Assembly: GCA_955652195.1 (NCBI GenBank)
Contig: CATPBC010000087.1
Span: forward strand, 1-7,739
From: an uncultured Xanthobacteraceae bacterium
GTDB lineage: Bacteria; Pseudomonadota; Alphaproteobacteria; Rhizobiales; Xanthobacteraceae
Length of the DNA: 7,739 bases
Direction: 5' to 3'
Translations under genes and position numbers: made by a program
Part shown: piece after piece, positions 1 to 7,486 of the stretch
Layout: the number at the start of each line of letters is the position of its first letter
Position numbering within the stretch: the stretch's first letter is position 1
Notes under the pieces: generated by a model
What the model saw: the letters and a program-made list of their open reading frames with translations, nothing else
Told to the model about the DNA's origin: nothing
Database searches by the model: none

Positions 1-669
1 ATCGTCGATCGTGCCCTTGGGACTGTTGGCGTTGGCGGAGGCGAGCGCGGCGCGCACGTCCTCGAGCCCAATGCCGTATTTGAACATCGCGTTCGGATTG
101 AGCTCGGCGCGCACCGCCGGCAGCGCCGAGCCGCCGATGATGACCTGTCCGATACCGCTGATCTGGGAGAGCTGCTGCTGGAAGACGTTGCTCGCCGCGT
201 CGTACATCTGGCCTTGCGTCAACGTCTTCGACGTCATCGCCAAGATGAGAATCGGCGCATCGGCGGGGTTTACCTTGCGGTAGGTCGGATTGGTCTTCAG
301 GCTGGTCGGCAGGTCGGCGCGCGCGGCGACGATCGCGGCCTGCACGTCGCGCGCGGCGCCGTCGATATCGCGGTTGAGTCCGAACTGCAACGTGATGCGC
401 GTCTGACCGATGCCGCTTTGCGAGGTCATTTCCGTGACGTCGGCAATCTGGCCGAGATAGCGCTCGAGCGGTGCGGCGACGCTGGTGGCGACCGTTTCCG
501 GGCTCGCGCCCGGAAGCTGCGCGTTCACCGCAATGGTGGGAAAATCAACCTGCGGCAGTGGCGCGACCGGCAACTTGGTAAAAGCGAGAACGCCGGAGAG
601 TGCAATGCCGAGCGTCAACAGCGTCGTTGCGACCGGCCGGTAGATGAAGGGCGCGGATATGTTATTCAT
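1..669 (-). CDS. mdtC: MdtC-type RND efflux transporter, N-terminal part (cut by window edge)
   Basis: This is the second RND (HAE1 family) inner-membrane subunit of a proton-driven multidrug exporter. Only the first 223 codons are present and the frame is open to base 1; the family is about 1025 residues. The translation starts [18 protein letters not shown]. Residues about 12-30 form TM1, followed by the start of the periplasmic porter domain with [10 protein letters not shown] (38-47), [19 protein letters not shown] (52-70), [14 protein letters not shown] (100-113) and [10 protein letters not shown] (131-140). From memory these track E. coli MdtC ([31 protein letters not shown]) rather than MdtB. 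The start ATG overlaps the mdtB stop in ATGA, which indicates translational coupling, and GGGAG lies 10 bases upstream. The proton-relay residues of TM4 and TM10 lie outside the window, so an active subunit cannot be confirmed. The family assignment is firm; the MdtC label rests on recalled similarity. Confidence 0.95.
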   Translation of the reverse strand, partial: MNNISAPFIYRPVATTLLTLGIALSGVLAFTKLPVAPLPQVDFPTIAVNAQLPGASPETVATSVAAPLERYLGQIADVTEMTSQSGIGQTRITLQFGLNRDIDGAARDVQAAIVAARADLPTSLKTNPTYRKVNPADAPILILAMTSKTLTQGQMYDAASNVFQQQLSQISGIGQVIIGGSALPAVRAELNPNAMFKYGIGLEDVRAALASANANSPKGTIDD

Positions 670-3600
670 TCGGCCGGCGCTCCCGGCGCGAGCGGGTTCG
701 AAGGCCGGCGGCCGGTCAAGCGCACCGCCAAGCGGTCGAAATAGAGATAGATCACCGGCGTGGTGAACAAGGTCAGCATCTGGCTGACGACGAGCCCGCC
801 AATGATCGCGACGCCGAGCGGCTGGCGCAATTCGGATCCGGTGCCGGTCCCCAGCATCAGCGGCATGGCGCCAAGGATCGCCGCCATCGTCGTCATCATG
901 ATCGGCCGGAAGCGCAACAGCGAGGCTTGATAGATCGCTTCGCGCGGCGACAGCCCTTCGCTTCGCTCAGCATCCAGCGCGAAGTCGATCATCATGATCG
1001 CATTCTTCTTGACGATGCCGATCAACAGAATGATGCCGATGATCGCAATGACGTCGAGGTCATAGCGCAGCAGGATCAGCGAGAGGAGCGCGCCGACGCC
1101 GGCCGAGGGCAGGGTGGATAGGATCGTGATCGGGTGGATGAAGCTCTCGTAGAGCACGCCGAGCACGATGTACATCGCCACAATCGCGGCGATGATCAGA
1201 AACAGCTCGTTGTTCAAGGAGGACTGAAATGCCGCCGTGGTGCCCTGAAAGGCGGTGATGAAGCTCAACGGCAGGCCGACCTGGGCTTCGGTTTGTTCGA
1301 TCGCGGCGAGGCCAGCTTCAAGCGAATAGCCTGGCGCGGTGTTGAACGAGACGGTCGTTGCCGGAAATTGACCGAAATGGGTGATCACCAGCGGCGCGGC
1401 GCGCTGCTCGATATGCGCGATGGCCGAAAGCGGCACCTGGCGGTTGTTCGACGATGAGGACGACGGCAGATACAGCGAAGACAGCCCGTCCAACGAGCGT
1501 TGCAGCGCCGGATCGATCTCGAGGATGACGCGATACTGATTGGACTGCGTATAGATGGTGGAGATTATGCGCTGGCCGAACGCATCGTAGAGCGCATTGT
1601 CCACCGTCGCCGGGGTGATGCCGAAGCGGCTGGCGGTCGCCCGGTCGATCACGATGTCGACGGCGAGGCCTTGCTGCTGCAGATCGCTGGCGACATCGGT
1701 GATCTCGGGCCGCTCGTTGAGCGCTTGCACCAGTTTCGGCACCCAGGTGGCGAATTCCGCCGGATTGGCGTCCTCCAACACGAAGTGATACGGCGCGCGG
1801 GCGATCGTCGCATCGATGGTCAAATCCTGCACCGGCTGCATGTAAAGCCTGGTGCCGACAATGCCGGCGACCTCGTTTTGCAAGCGGCGGATGATCTGGC
1901 TCGCCGAAAGCGCGCGGCTATCGTGCGGCTTGAGCGTGATCAGGAAGCGGCCGGTATTGAGCGTCTGATTGGTGCCGTCAACGCCGATGAAAGAGGTCAG
2001 ATTCTCGACGTCGGGATCCTTCAAAATGGCCTCGGCCAATTTGTTCTGCACCTCGGCCATCGCCTGATAGGATATGCTTTGCGGGGCCTCCGAGATGGCC
2101 TGGATCAGGCCGGTATCCTGCACCGGGAAGAAGCCCTTCGGGATGACGACGTAGAGCAGGATCGTCAGCGCGAGCGTGAGCAGCGCGACCAGCAATGTCA
2201 TCGGCTGGCGATCCAGCACCCAATCGAGCGCCTGGCCGTAGCGGGCGATCACGGCGTTGAAAATTTGTTCGGCTTTGAGATCAAATCTGGTGCGCTCGCC
2301 GTCCGGGTGGTGGCGGATGAGCTTGGCGCACAGCATCGGCACCAGCGTCAGCGACACGATCGCGGAAATTATAATCGTCACCGCAAGCGTGATCGAAAAC
2401 TCGTGGAACAGGCGGCCGACAACGTCGCCCATGAACAACAGCGGGATCAGCACGGCAATCAGCGAGATTGTCAGCGAAATGATCGTGAAGCCGATCTGTT
2501 CGGAGCCGCGCAACGCGGCTTCCAGCGGCTCCATACCGCTTTCCACGTAGCGGGCGATATTCTCGATCATGACGATGGCGTCGTCGACGACGAAGCCGGT
2601 CGCGATAGTCAGCGCCATCAGCGACAGATTGTCGAGGCTAAAGCCCAACAGATACATCGCGCCGAATGTGCCGACGAGCGACAACGGCACCGACAGGCTG
2701 GGAATGACCGTGCCGGGTAGCGTGCGCAGGAATACGAAGATGACCAGGACGACGAGGACCACCGCCAGCCCCAGTTCGAATTCCACGTCGGCGACCGAAG
2801 CGCGGATCGTCACCGTGCGGTCGCTCATCACGTTGACGTTCATGGCCGCGGGTAAGGTGGATAGAATTTGCGGCAGCACCGATTGGATGCGGTCGACCAC
2901 CTGAATAATGTTGGCGCCGGGCTGGCGCTGCACATTGATGATGATCGCGGGTGTCGTGTTCGCCCAAGCGGCAAGCTTGGTATTTTCCGGGCCGCTGACG
3001 ATTGTGCCGACGTCGGACAGGCGCACCGGCGCGCCGTTGCGATAGGCGACGATCAGGGTGCGGTATTGATCGGCGCTGGTGACCTGGTCGTTGGCATTGA
3101 TGGTCAGCGCCTGTGTCGGTCCGTCGAAATTGCCCTTCGGCGTATTGACGTTGAGATTGCCGAGTGTGGTGCGGATATCGTCGATGTTCAGCCCGTATGA
3201 GGCGAGCGACTGCGGATTGATCTGAATGCGCACGGCGGGCCGTTGCCCGCCGCTGACGCTGACCAGACCGACCCCGCCGATTTGCGAGATCTTTTGTGCG
3301 AGCCTGGTCTCGCTGAAATCTTCCAGATCGGTCAGCGCCATGGTTTTTGACATGACCGCGAGCGTAAGGATCGGCGCGTCGGCCGGATTGATCTTCGAAT
3401 AGATCGGCGGAGCGGGAAGGTCGGACGGCAGCAGATTGCCGGCAGCGTTGATGGCCGCCTGCACTTCCTGTTCGGCGACGTCGAGGCTGAGGTCGAGACC
3501 AAATTGCAGGGTGACGATCGACGCGCCGGCGGAACTCGCCGAGGTCATCTGATTGAGACCCGGCATTTGACCGAATTGACGCTCCAACGGCGCCGTCACC

Positions 3601-3785
3601 GACGACGTCATCACCTCGGGACTGGCGCCGGGATAAAGCGTTCGCACCTGGATGGTGGGATAGTCGACCTGCGGCAGGGTCGAGAGCGGCAGAAAATTAT
3701 ACGCGACCATGCCGGACAGCATGATCGCTGCCATCAACAGCGACGTGCCGACCGGGCGCCGAATAAAAGGCTCGGAGACGTTCAT
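666..3785 (-). CDS. mdtB: MdtB-type RND multidrug efflux transporter, full length
   Basis: This 1039-residue RND (HAE1 family) inner-membrane pump subunit uses proton import to drive drug export through a periplasmic adaptor and an outer-membrane channel. Its length matches E. coli MdtB (about 1040). TM1 is near residues 14-34. It is followed by the first porter half with [10 protein letters not shown] (38-47), [20 protein letters not shown] (50-69) and [14 protein letters not shown] (102-115). TM2-TM6 lie about 335-487. TM4 carries [15 protein letters not shown] with the proton-relay pair D401/D402. TM7 is near 530-548, followed by [12 protein letters not shown] (548-559) and the second porter half. 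TM8-TM12 lie about 860-1012, with the conserved TM10 lysine in [14 protein letters not shown] (K926/K927). All key relay residues are present. An SSSSSNN stretch (775-781) forms a loop in the second porter half. It lies 38 bases after the adaptor gene and overlaps mdtC by 4 bases. From memory the first 490 residues follow E. coli MdtB closely. I see no frameshift. Confidence 0.97.
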   Translation of the reverse strand: MNVSEPFIRRPVGTSLLMAAIMLSGMVAYNFLPLSTLPQVDYPTIQVRTLYPGASPEVMTSSVTAPLERQFGQMPGLNQMTSASSAGASIVTLQFGLDLSLDVAEQEVQAAINAAGNLLPSDLPAPPIYSKINPADAPILTLAVMSKTMALTDLEDFSETRLAQKISQIGGVGLVSVSGGQRPAVRIQINPQSLASYGLNIDDIRTTLGNLNVNTPKGNFDGPTQALTINANDQVTSADQYRTLIVAYRNGAPVRLSDVGTIVSGPENTKLAAWANTTPAIIINVQRQPGANIIQVVDRIQSVLPQILSTLPAAMNVNVMSDRTVTIRASVADVEFELGLAVVLVVLVIFVFLRTLPGTVIPSLSVPLSLVGTFGAMYLLGFSLDNLSLMALTIATGFVVDDAIVMIENIARYVESGMEPLEAALRGSEQIGFTIISLTISLIAVLIPLLFMGDVVGRLFHEFSITLAVTIIISAIVSLTLVPMLCAKLIRHHPDGERTRFDLKAEQIFNAVIARYGQALDWVLDRQPMTLLVALLTLALTILLYVVIPKGFFPVQDTGLIQAISEAPQSISYQAMAEVQNKLAEAILKDPDVENLTSFIGVDGTNQTLNTGRFLITLKPHDSRALSASQIIRRLQNEVAGIVGTRLYMQPVQDLTIDATIARAPYHFVLEDANPAEFATWVPKLVQALNERPEITDVASDLQQQGLAVDIVIDRATASRFGITPATVDNALYDAFGQRIISTIYTQSNQYRVILEIDPALQRSLDGLSSLYLPSSSSSNNRQVPLSAIAHIEQRAAPLVITHFGQFPATTVSFNTAPGYSLEAGLAAIEQTEAQVGLPLSFITAFQGTTAAFQSSLNNELFLIIAAIVAMYIVLGVLYESFIHPITILSTLPSAGVGALLSLILLRYDLDVIAIIGIILLIGIVKKNAIMMIDFALDAERSEGLSPREAIYQASLLRFRPIMMTTMAAILGAMPLMLGTGTGSELRQPLGVAIIGGLVVSQMLTLFTTPVIYLYFDRLAVRLTGRRPSNPLAPGAPAE
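680..684 (-). promoter_or_regulatory. Ribosome-binding site for mdtC inside the end of mdtB
   Basis: The minus strand reads GGGAG, then 10 bases, then the ATG of the downstream gene. The site sits within the last codons of mdtB. It supports the ATG that overlaps the mdtB stop and a coupled, stoichiometric synthesis of the two RND subunits. The spacer is slightly long, so re-initiation after the mdtB stop may matter more than this site. Confidence 0.5.
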
Positions 3786-3794
3786 CGCACCGTT

Positions 3795-3799
3795 TCACC
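3795..3799 (-). promoter_or_regulatory. Ribosome-binding site for mdtB
   Basis: The minus strand reads GGTGA nine bases before the ATG at 3785, inside the 38-base gap after the adaptor stop. It is a reasonable Shine-Dalgarno match and supports that ATG as the mdtB start. The start is also supported by the protein, whose N-terminus ([17 protein letters not shown]) begins just before TM1, as usual in RND pumps. Confidence 0.5.
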
Positions 3800-3823
3800 G
3801 CCGCGCATCGCGCTCGCTCGGCG

Positions 3824-5173
3824 TCACCTGCTGCCGGTCGACGGCTGATTTTGCGGACGCCCGGAACGCTGACCTTGGCCGCTTCCTTGGCTGTTCCCTT
3901 GGCCGCCGCCTGCGCCGGGCGGGGCCGCTTGACCGCTGTCGCCGACGACGATGACTTTGAGCCCGTCGCGCAGGCGATCGGTGCCGTCGATGACGACGCG
4001 ATCGCCGGCCGCAAGTCCGGAATTTATGGCCGTGATGTTGCCGTCAATCGGGCCGGTACTGACCGGGCGCACCGCGACCGTGTTGTCCGGATTGATGACA
4101 TAAACATAGGCGCCGGGCGCGCCGCGCTGGATCGCCGAGGTCGGCACGGTCACGACGTTCTGCAGCGTCTTCACCAGAACCCGCACATTGACAAACTGGT
4201 TCGGAAACAGCGTGTTCTCGTCGTTGTCGAACTGGGCGCGGACTTTCACGGTGCCGGTGGTGGTATCGATCTGATTATCGATCGCCGAAACTTTGCCGAC
4301 GGCAAGCTGGCGGAGATTGGCGCGGTCGTAAGCGGTGACGATCAGCGGCGTGCCGGCAGTAAATTGCGGCATGATGTCGGGCAGATCGTCCTCCGGAAGC
4401 GAGAACACGACGGAAATCGGTTGCAGCTGCGTGATGACGGCAATGCCGCTGGTGCTGCTGGTCTGCACATAATTGCCGGGATCGACTAGGCGAAGTCCGA
4501 CGCGGCCGGTTATCGGCGAGACGATGCGGCAATACGAGATGTTGAGAGACTGCGCGTCGACAAGGCCCTGGTCCTGCTTCACCGAGCCGGCATATTGGTC
4601 GACGATGAAAACCTGATCCTCGGACTGTTGTCGCGCGATCGAATTCTGCTGGGCCAGTGTCTGATAGCGTTTCAGGTCCATTTGCGCTTGCGCAAGCAGA
4701 CCCTGATCGCGCGCCAGCTGGCCTTCATATTGTTCTTTCAAATATTCGTACGGCCGCGGATCGATCTGGACGAGAAAATCGCCCTTCTTCACCAATTGGC
4801 CTTCGGTGAATCCGACCTCGGTCAGTTGCCCGTTGATCTGGGTCTGCACCGTCACCGTGGCGAGCGGCGTCACGGTGCCGAGCTCATTGAGGATCACGCG
4901 GACATCGCCCAGCGCCGCCGTTGACGCGCCGACGGTTTGCACGGCGCCTTGCGGGAAGCGGCCGCCCGGAGGCGGAGCGGATCTGACCCATCGCGCCGTC
5001 TCGTAGATGCCGAACGCGAGCAGGACGAGGACGATGACGCCGATGCCTGTTCGCATTCGCGAACGGGGCCGCGCCTTGATCCAAGGGGCCCAAGGGGCCA
5101 AAGGCTCGGGAATCAGGCGGCGGCGAGCGCCTGGCGCCAATTCTTTATCCGTTTTGCGTGTCCGCTCGTCCAT
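3824..5173 (-). CDS. mdtA: MdtA-type periplasmic adaptor (membrane fusion protein, HlyD/RND family)
   Basis: This 449-residue adaptor bridges the RND pump and the outer-membrane channel in the periplasm. A basic cytoplasmic N-terminus (1-40) precedes one membrane anchor (about 42-58, IGVIVLVLLAFGIY). There is no lipobox, so it is an anchored adaptor, not a lipoprotein. The first lipoyl half spans about 105-140 (TVQTQINGQLTEV, LVKKGDFLVQIDP). An alpha-helical hairpin follows (about 143-210), then the second lipoyl half (SPITGRVGLRLVDPGNYV, 219-236). A beta-barrel domain covers about 253-335 with DNQIDTTTGTVKVRAQF (299-315) and LFPNQFVNVRVLV (322-334), then a membrane-proximal domain (about 340-410). 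These motifs recall E. coli MdtA (415 residues). The last 39 residues are a Gly/Gln/Ser/Pro-rich tail. The ATG at 5173 has no strong Shine-Dalgarno and abuts a 15-base tandem repeat. M40, just before the membrane anchor, is an alternative start. The gene is followed by mdtB after 38 bases. Confidence 0.95.
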   Translation of the reverse strand: MDERTRKTDKELAPGARRRLIPEPLAPWAPWIKARPRSRMRTGIGVIVLVLLAFGIYETARWVRSAPPPGGRFPQGAVQTVGASTAALGDVRVILNELGTVTPLATVTVQTQINGQLTEVGFTEGQLVKKGDFLVQIDPRPYEYLKEQYEGQLARDQGLLAQAQMDLKRYQTLAQQNSIARQQSEDQVFIVDQYAGSVKQDQGLVDAQSLNISYCRIVSPITGRVGLRLVDPGNYVQTSSTSGIAVITQLQPISVVFSLPEDDLPDIMPQFTAGTPLIVTAYDRANLRQLAVGKVSAIDNQIDTTTGTVKVRAQFDNDENTLFPNQFVNVRVLVKTLQNVVTVPTSAIQRGAPGAYVYVINPDNTVAVRPVSTGPIDGNITAINSGLAAGDRVVIDGTDRLRDGLKVIVVGDSGQAAPPGAGGGQGNSQGSGQGQRSGRPQNQPSTGSR

Positions 5174-5202
5174 GTGCTTTGGTCGATTGTGCTTTGGTCG
5201 AT
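5173..5202. repeat. Perfect 15-base tandem duplication ending in the adaptor start codon
   Basis: On the plus strand the unit TGTGCTTTGGTCGAT occurs twice back to back without mismatch (5173-5187 and 5188-5202). On the minus strand this is ATCGACCAAAGCACA twice, and the last A of the second copy is the A of the adaptor ATG. The only Shine-Dalgarno-like bases before that ATG (AAAG) lie within the unit. The unit length is a multiple of three. It may be a simple slippage or duplication product in the leader. A role in translation is a guess. Confidence 0.9.
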
Positions 5203-5437
5203 CCCGACACTTTCAACCAGCCTCGACTTATAAAGTGCCTCAAGATGGGCCGCCTAATGAATATTCGCTAATGCTAATACTGCGCGGTCCAATGGCGCCC
5301 CGAGGCCGATATTCAACCGAGCCAAAATAACGGCCGCAATGCGACGCCAGACGATTTTCTCATAAAAACAATAATTTATCATCCCAGCCCAGCCCCGTCA
5401 GGGCGTTTTGTTGCGGCGCGATGGACCGTTGCAGGCC
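5174..5437. other. Gap between channel gene and adaptor gene; likely adaptor leader or promoter region
   Basis: This 264-base gap contains no convincing gene on either strand. Reading the minus strand after the channel stop, it holds a weak GCCC/GGGC hairpin without a T-run, then an AT-rich patch (5353-5382, 25 of 30 bases A or T) that stands out in this GC-rich window. A CTAAT repeat cluster follows (5254-5279), then TTATAA-like bases near 5227-5232, then the 15-base duplication before the adaptor ATG. The length and AT-rich content suggest the adaptor-pump genes may have their own promoter. I could not find a -35/-10 pair good enough to call, and I see no confident terminator for the channel gene. 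Confidence 0.5.
5254..5279. repeat. CTAAT direct-repeat cluster around a GAATATTC palindrome
   Basis: On the plus strand CTAATG occurs at 5254-5259 and 5268-5273, and CTAATA at 5274-5279. The perfect 8-base palindrome GAATATTC (5259-5266) lies between the first two. The cluster is about 80 bases upstream of the adaptor start, a usual place for an operator. The repeat spacing (14 and 6 bases) fits no regulator family I can name, so a regulatory role is inference only. Confidence 0.4.
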
Positions 5438-7036
5438 TTATTGCGCTGCCGGCGGGGGTGCGAGTGGCGGCGGCACGAGGATGTCGCTTGGGATCGTTCC
5501 GACCGGCGACGGTTGCGACTCAAGCTGCGGCAGCAAGGAGAAGTCCCGCTGCAGTTGGCGCTGTGTCGGCAACAGCGCAACGTCCCAGCCCCCGCCCAGC
5601 GCCACAATCAAGTTCACGCTGGCGAGAAATAAATTCTGCCGCGCGGTCAATTCGGCTTCCTCGTCGGCGAGCAACTGAACCTCGGCGACCACGACCGTGG
5701 TAAATGCCACGGTGCCGGCTCGAAATTGATTCAAGAAAATGTTCACGGCGGTGCGTTCATCCGCCACCGCGCGGCGTTCCTGTTCCACCTGCCGCGACAG
5801 GTAATGGATCGCCGCGAGTTGGTCCTCGACCTGCTGAAATGCCGTGAGCACCGTTTGCCGATAATTTGCGATGCTTTGCCAATAGGCGGCGCGCGCCGCG
5901 TCGACCTGTGCCGAAGTGAGCCCGCCATTGAACAAAGTTTGGGTAGCGCTCGCCCCGATCGAAGCCACCGAGCGCGCGGCGCTCAAGGGCAGGGGGATCG
6001 GTCCGATATACTGGATCATCGCGGACAGCGAGATATCGGGAAACCAAGCCGCCTCGGCGACGCCGATCAAGGCGTTCTGTTCCTCCATGGTTCGTTCGGC
6101 TGCGGCGATGTCGGGACGCCGTTCTAAAAGCGCCGAGGGGACCGTGACGGGGGTACTCGGAATATGTTGGGCGAGATTGCGCGGGCCAACACCAAGCTCG
6201 GCGGGTGGCCGGCCAGTCAAAATGGCGATCGCGTGCTCGAACTGGGCACGCTGCGCACGTACGGCGGCGAGCTGCGCTTCGGTTGTGGCGATCTGGGCGT
6301 CTGCGGTCGCCACATCGCCCAAAGTTACCGCGAAACCGGCTTTATATTGGTTGTTCACGATCTCATAGGTCTTCTTGTATTCCGCGATCGTGCTCGTAAG
6401 CAGCGCGATCAAAGAGTCCGCCGCACGGAGATTGAAATAGGCGATGGCAAGCTGCGCCTGCGCCGCGAGCTTGGCGTTGTCGAGATCGGCGGCGCTCGCC
6501 TGCGCGCCGGAAGTATTGGCTTCGATTTGCCGCCGCACGCGGCCCCAGACGTCCAAGTCCCAGGTCGCGCTGATCGGCACGGTATACTGGGTCCGGTAGA
6601 TAGCGCCCCGGCCGCCTCCAAAGCTCCCCGCACCCACGCTGGTGTTGCCGCCGACGGCAAGCGGTCCGGTCCGGGTGCGGGTCACGGTGTAGCCGGCCGT
6701 TGCGACCGGAAACAGCGCGGCCTGGCCTTCCCGGATGATGGCGCGCGCCTGCTCGTAAGCCGCCGCCGCAGCGGCGACCGTCTGATTCGAGACCTCGATT
6801 TGAGGCAGGAGGTCGTTGAGCGCGCGGTCCTTGTAAACCTTCCACCAATCGCCGCGATTGACATCGTCGCTCGGCCGGGCGCGCTTCCAGCCTTTCAGCT
6901 CCTTGAATTGCGTGGGGACTGGAGCCGGCTCCGGCGAGTAATTGGGGCCGATTGTGCAGCCGGTGAGCGTCAACGCGACGATGTTTATTGCAGCAAAGCT
7001 GCGGGCTTGCGCGCGTGAACGAAGGCTGCGTCGCAC
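5438..7036 (-). CDS. NodT/OprM-type outer-membrane efflux channel lipoprotein
   Basis: This TolC-like channel subunit is expected to trimerise in the outer membrane and pass substrates delivered by the adaptor and RND pump. The GTG start gives 532 residues. A basic n-region (RRSLRSRAQAR) leads to a hydrophobic stretch and the lipobox LTGC, with the lipidated cysteine at residue 27, followed by TIGPNY as in many OprM-type proteins. Two outer-membrane-efflux repeats follow. The first includes WDLDVWGRVRR (159-169) and NNQYKAGFAVTLGDVATADAQ (split at 228-248). The second includes LLERRPDIAAAE (303-314), the beta-strand TLFNGG (367-372) and NQFRAGTVAFTTVVVAEVQLL (about 436-456). The usual LGGGW end is at 480-484, but about 48 more residues follow, ending Pro-rich (VPPPLAPPPAAQ). 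The frame stays open upstream to 7720, but that part lacks protein character and would bury the signal peptide. GTG at 7078 is an alternative start. It lies first in the operon. Confidence 0.93.
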   Translation of the reverse strand: MRRSLRSRAQARSFAAINIVALTLTGCTIGPNYSPEPAPVPTQFKELKGWKRARPSDDVNRGDWWKVYKDRALNDLLPQIEVSNQTVAAAAAAYEQARAIIREGQAALFPVATAGYTVTRTRTGPLAVGGNTSVGAGSFGGGRGAIYRTQYTVPISATWDLDVWGRVRRQIEANTSGAQASAADLDNAKLAAQAQLAIAYFNLRAADSLIALLTSTIAEYKKTYEIVNNQYKAGFAVTLGDVATADAQIATTEAQLAAVRAQRAQFEHAIAILTGRPPAELGVGPRNLAQHIPSTPVTVPSALLERRPDIAAAERTMEEQNALIGVAEAAWFPDISLSAMIQYIGPIPLPLSAARSVASIGASATQTLFNGGLTSAQVDAARAAYWQSIANYRQTVLTAFQQVEDQLAAIHYLSRQVEQERRAVADERTAVNIFLNQFRAGTVAFTTVVVAEVQLLADEEAELTARQNLFLASVNLIVALGGGWDVALLPTQRQLQRDFSLLPQLESQPSPVGTIPSDILVPPPLAPPPAAQ

Positions 7037-7043
7037 CCAAGCA

Positions 7044-7047
7044 CCCC
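7044..7047 (-). promoter_or_regulatory. Candidate ribosome-binding site for the channel gene
   Basis: The minus strand reads GGGG seven bases before the GTG at 7036. The match is modest, but the spacing is right and the resulting protein begins with a normal 26-residue lipoprotein signal peptide. That makes this start better than the far longer open frame, which would begin at a TTG inside the divergent gene. Confidence 0.35.
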
Positions 7048-7146
7048 GATGCGCACCAGCATGGGCGAACGCCAGCACTGCCAGAAACCCGTTGCTATAA
7101 GCCCCAAATCCAACCGCTTGAACACAGACGCATATATTGCGACGCG

Positions 7147-7162
7147 ACCCGCCGCGGCGGGT
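7147..7162. repeat. Perfect 16-base GC-rich palindrome
   Basis: ACCCGCCGCGGCGGGT equals its own reverse complement over all 16 bases. It sits about 110 bases upstream of the channel start and runs into TGATCA (7162-7167), itself a palindrome. No T-run follows on either strand, so it does not look like an intrinsic terminator. It could be an operator for a dimeric regulator, or chance in GC-rich DNA. Confidence 0.5.
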
Positions 7163-7220
7163 GATCACATCGTGCGAGTCGCTACTAAACCCTGCGCTAC
7201 CGAACCCCTGACCCCGTCGC

Positions 7221-7247
7221 TTTGAGCATGCCCAAGCGATGCTCCAA
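7221..7247. repeat. Imperfect inverted repeat, 9-base arms
   Basis: TTTGAGCAT (7221-7229) and ATGCTCCAA (7239-7247) are inverted copies with one mismatch, separated by 9 bases. The inner six bases (GAGCAT/ATGCTC) pair perfectly. It lies in the divergent spacer about 185 bases upstream of the channel start. Its function is unknown and it could be chance. Confidence 0.3.
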
Positions 7248-7393
7248 TGGCAATCATCGCCCTGGCGCCTAGTGGATAGCTCGGTTTTTGCTCCCCGTTG
7301 TGGCATTCCGGCGACAGTACGAAGAGCCATGCGCGGCACGATTGCGGCGCTCATTCTCGTTCGGCCAAAGCGGATGCCCAAGCCGAGCACAGG

Positions 7394-7408
7394 ATCGTGA
7401 TGCACGAT
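7394..7408. repeat. Short perfect inverted repeat, 6-base arms
   Basis: ATCGTG (7394-7399) and CACGAT (7403-7408) are exact inverted copies around a 3-base centre, a 15-base dyad of a size typical for a dimeric regulator site. It lies 199 bases upstream of the plus-strand gene. There is no direct evidence of binding. Confidence 0.3.
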
Positions 7409-7486
7409 GCGGGATTTGATCCGATTTCTGCCATACCCGCCCGCGAACATATAAAACAAAAGAGCGACAAACCTCTCGCCCACGAT

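Noticed and set aside
1441..1475. Poly-serine stretch in mdtB as a slippage-prone repeat
   Set aside because: The five serines use mixed codons (TCG, TCC, TCA), so there is no simple DNA repeat and the frame is intact on both sides.
1500..2720. 406-codon plus-strand open frame opposite mdtB
   Set aside because: It is the antisense shadow of a strongly recognised RND gene. Its translation is dominated by Arg, Asp, Gln and His without domains, as expected from the complement of a GC-rich coding frame.
5203..5240. Possible -10 element (TTATAA) upstream of the adaptor
   Set aside because: No acceptable -35 hexamer lies 16 to 18 bases upstream; the best candidate (TTAGGC) is poor, so I did not list a promoter.
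5389..5410. Hairpin GCCC-CGTCA-GGGC followed by TTTTG, terminator-like on the plus strand
   Set aside because: The stem is only four base pairs, the T-run is broken, and no plus-strand gene would need it. On the minus strand, where the channel gene ends, no T-run follows.
6164..7018. 284-codon plus-strand open frame opposite the channel gene
   Set aside because: It is antisense to a well-supported outer-membrane efflux gene, has no domain or ribosome-binding site, and shows shadow-like composition.
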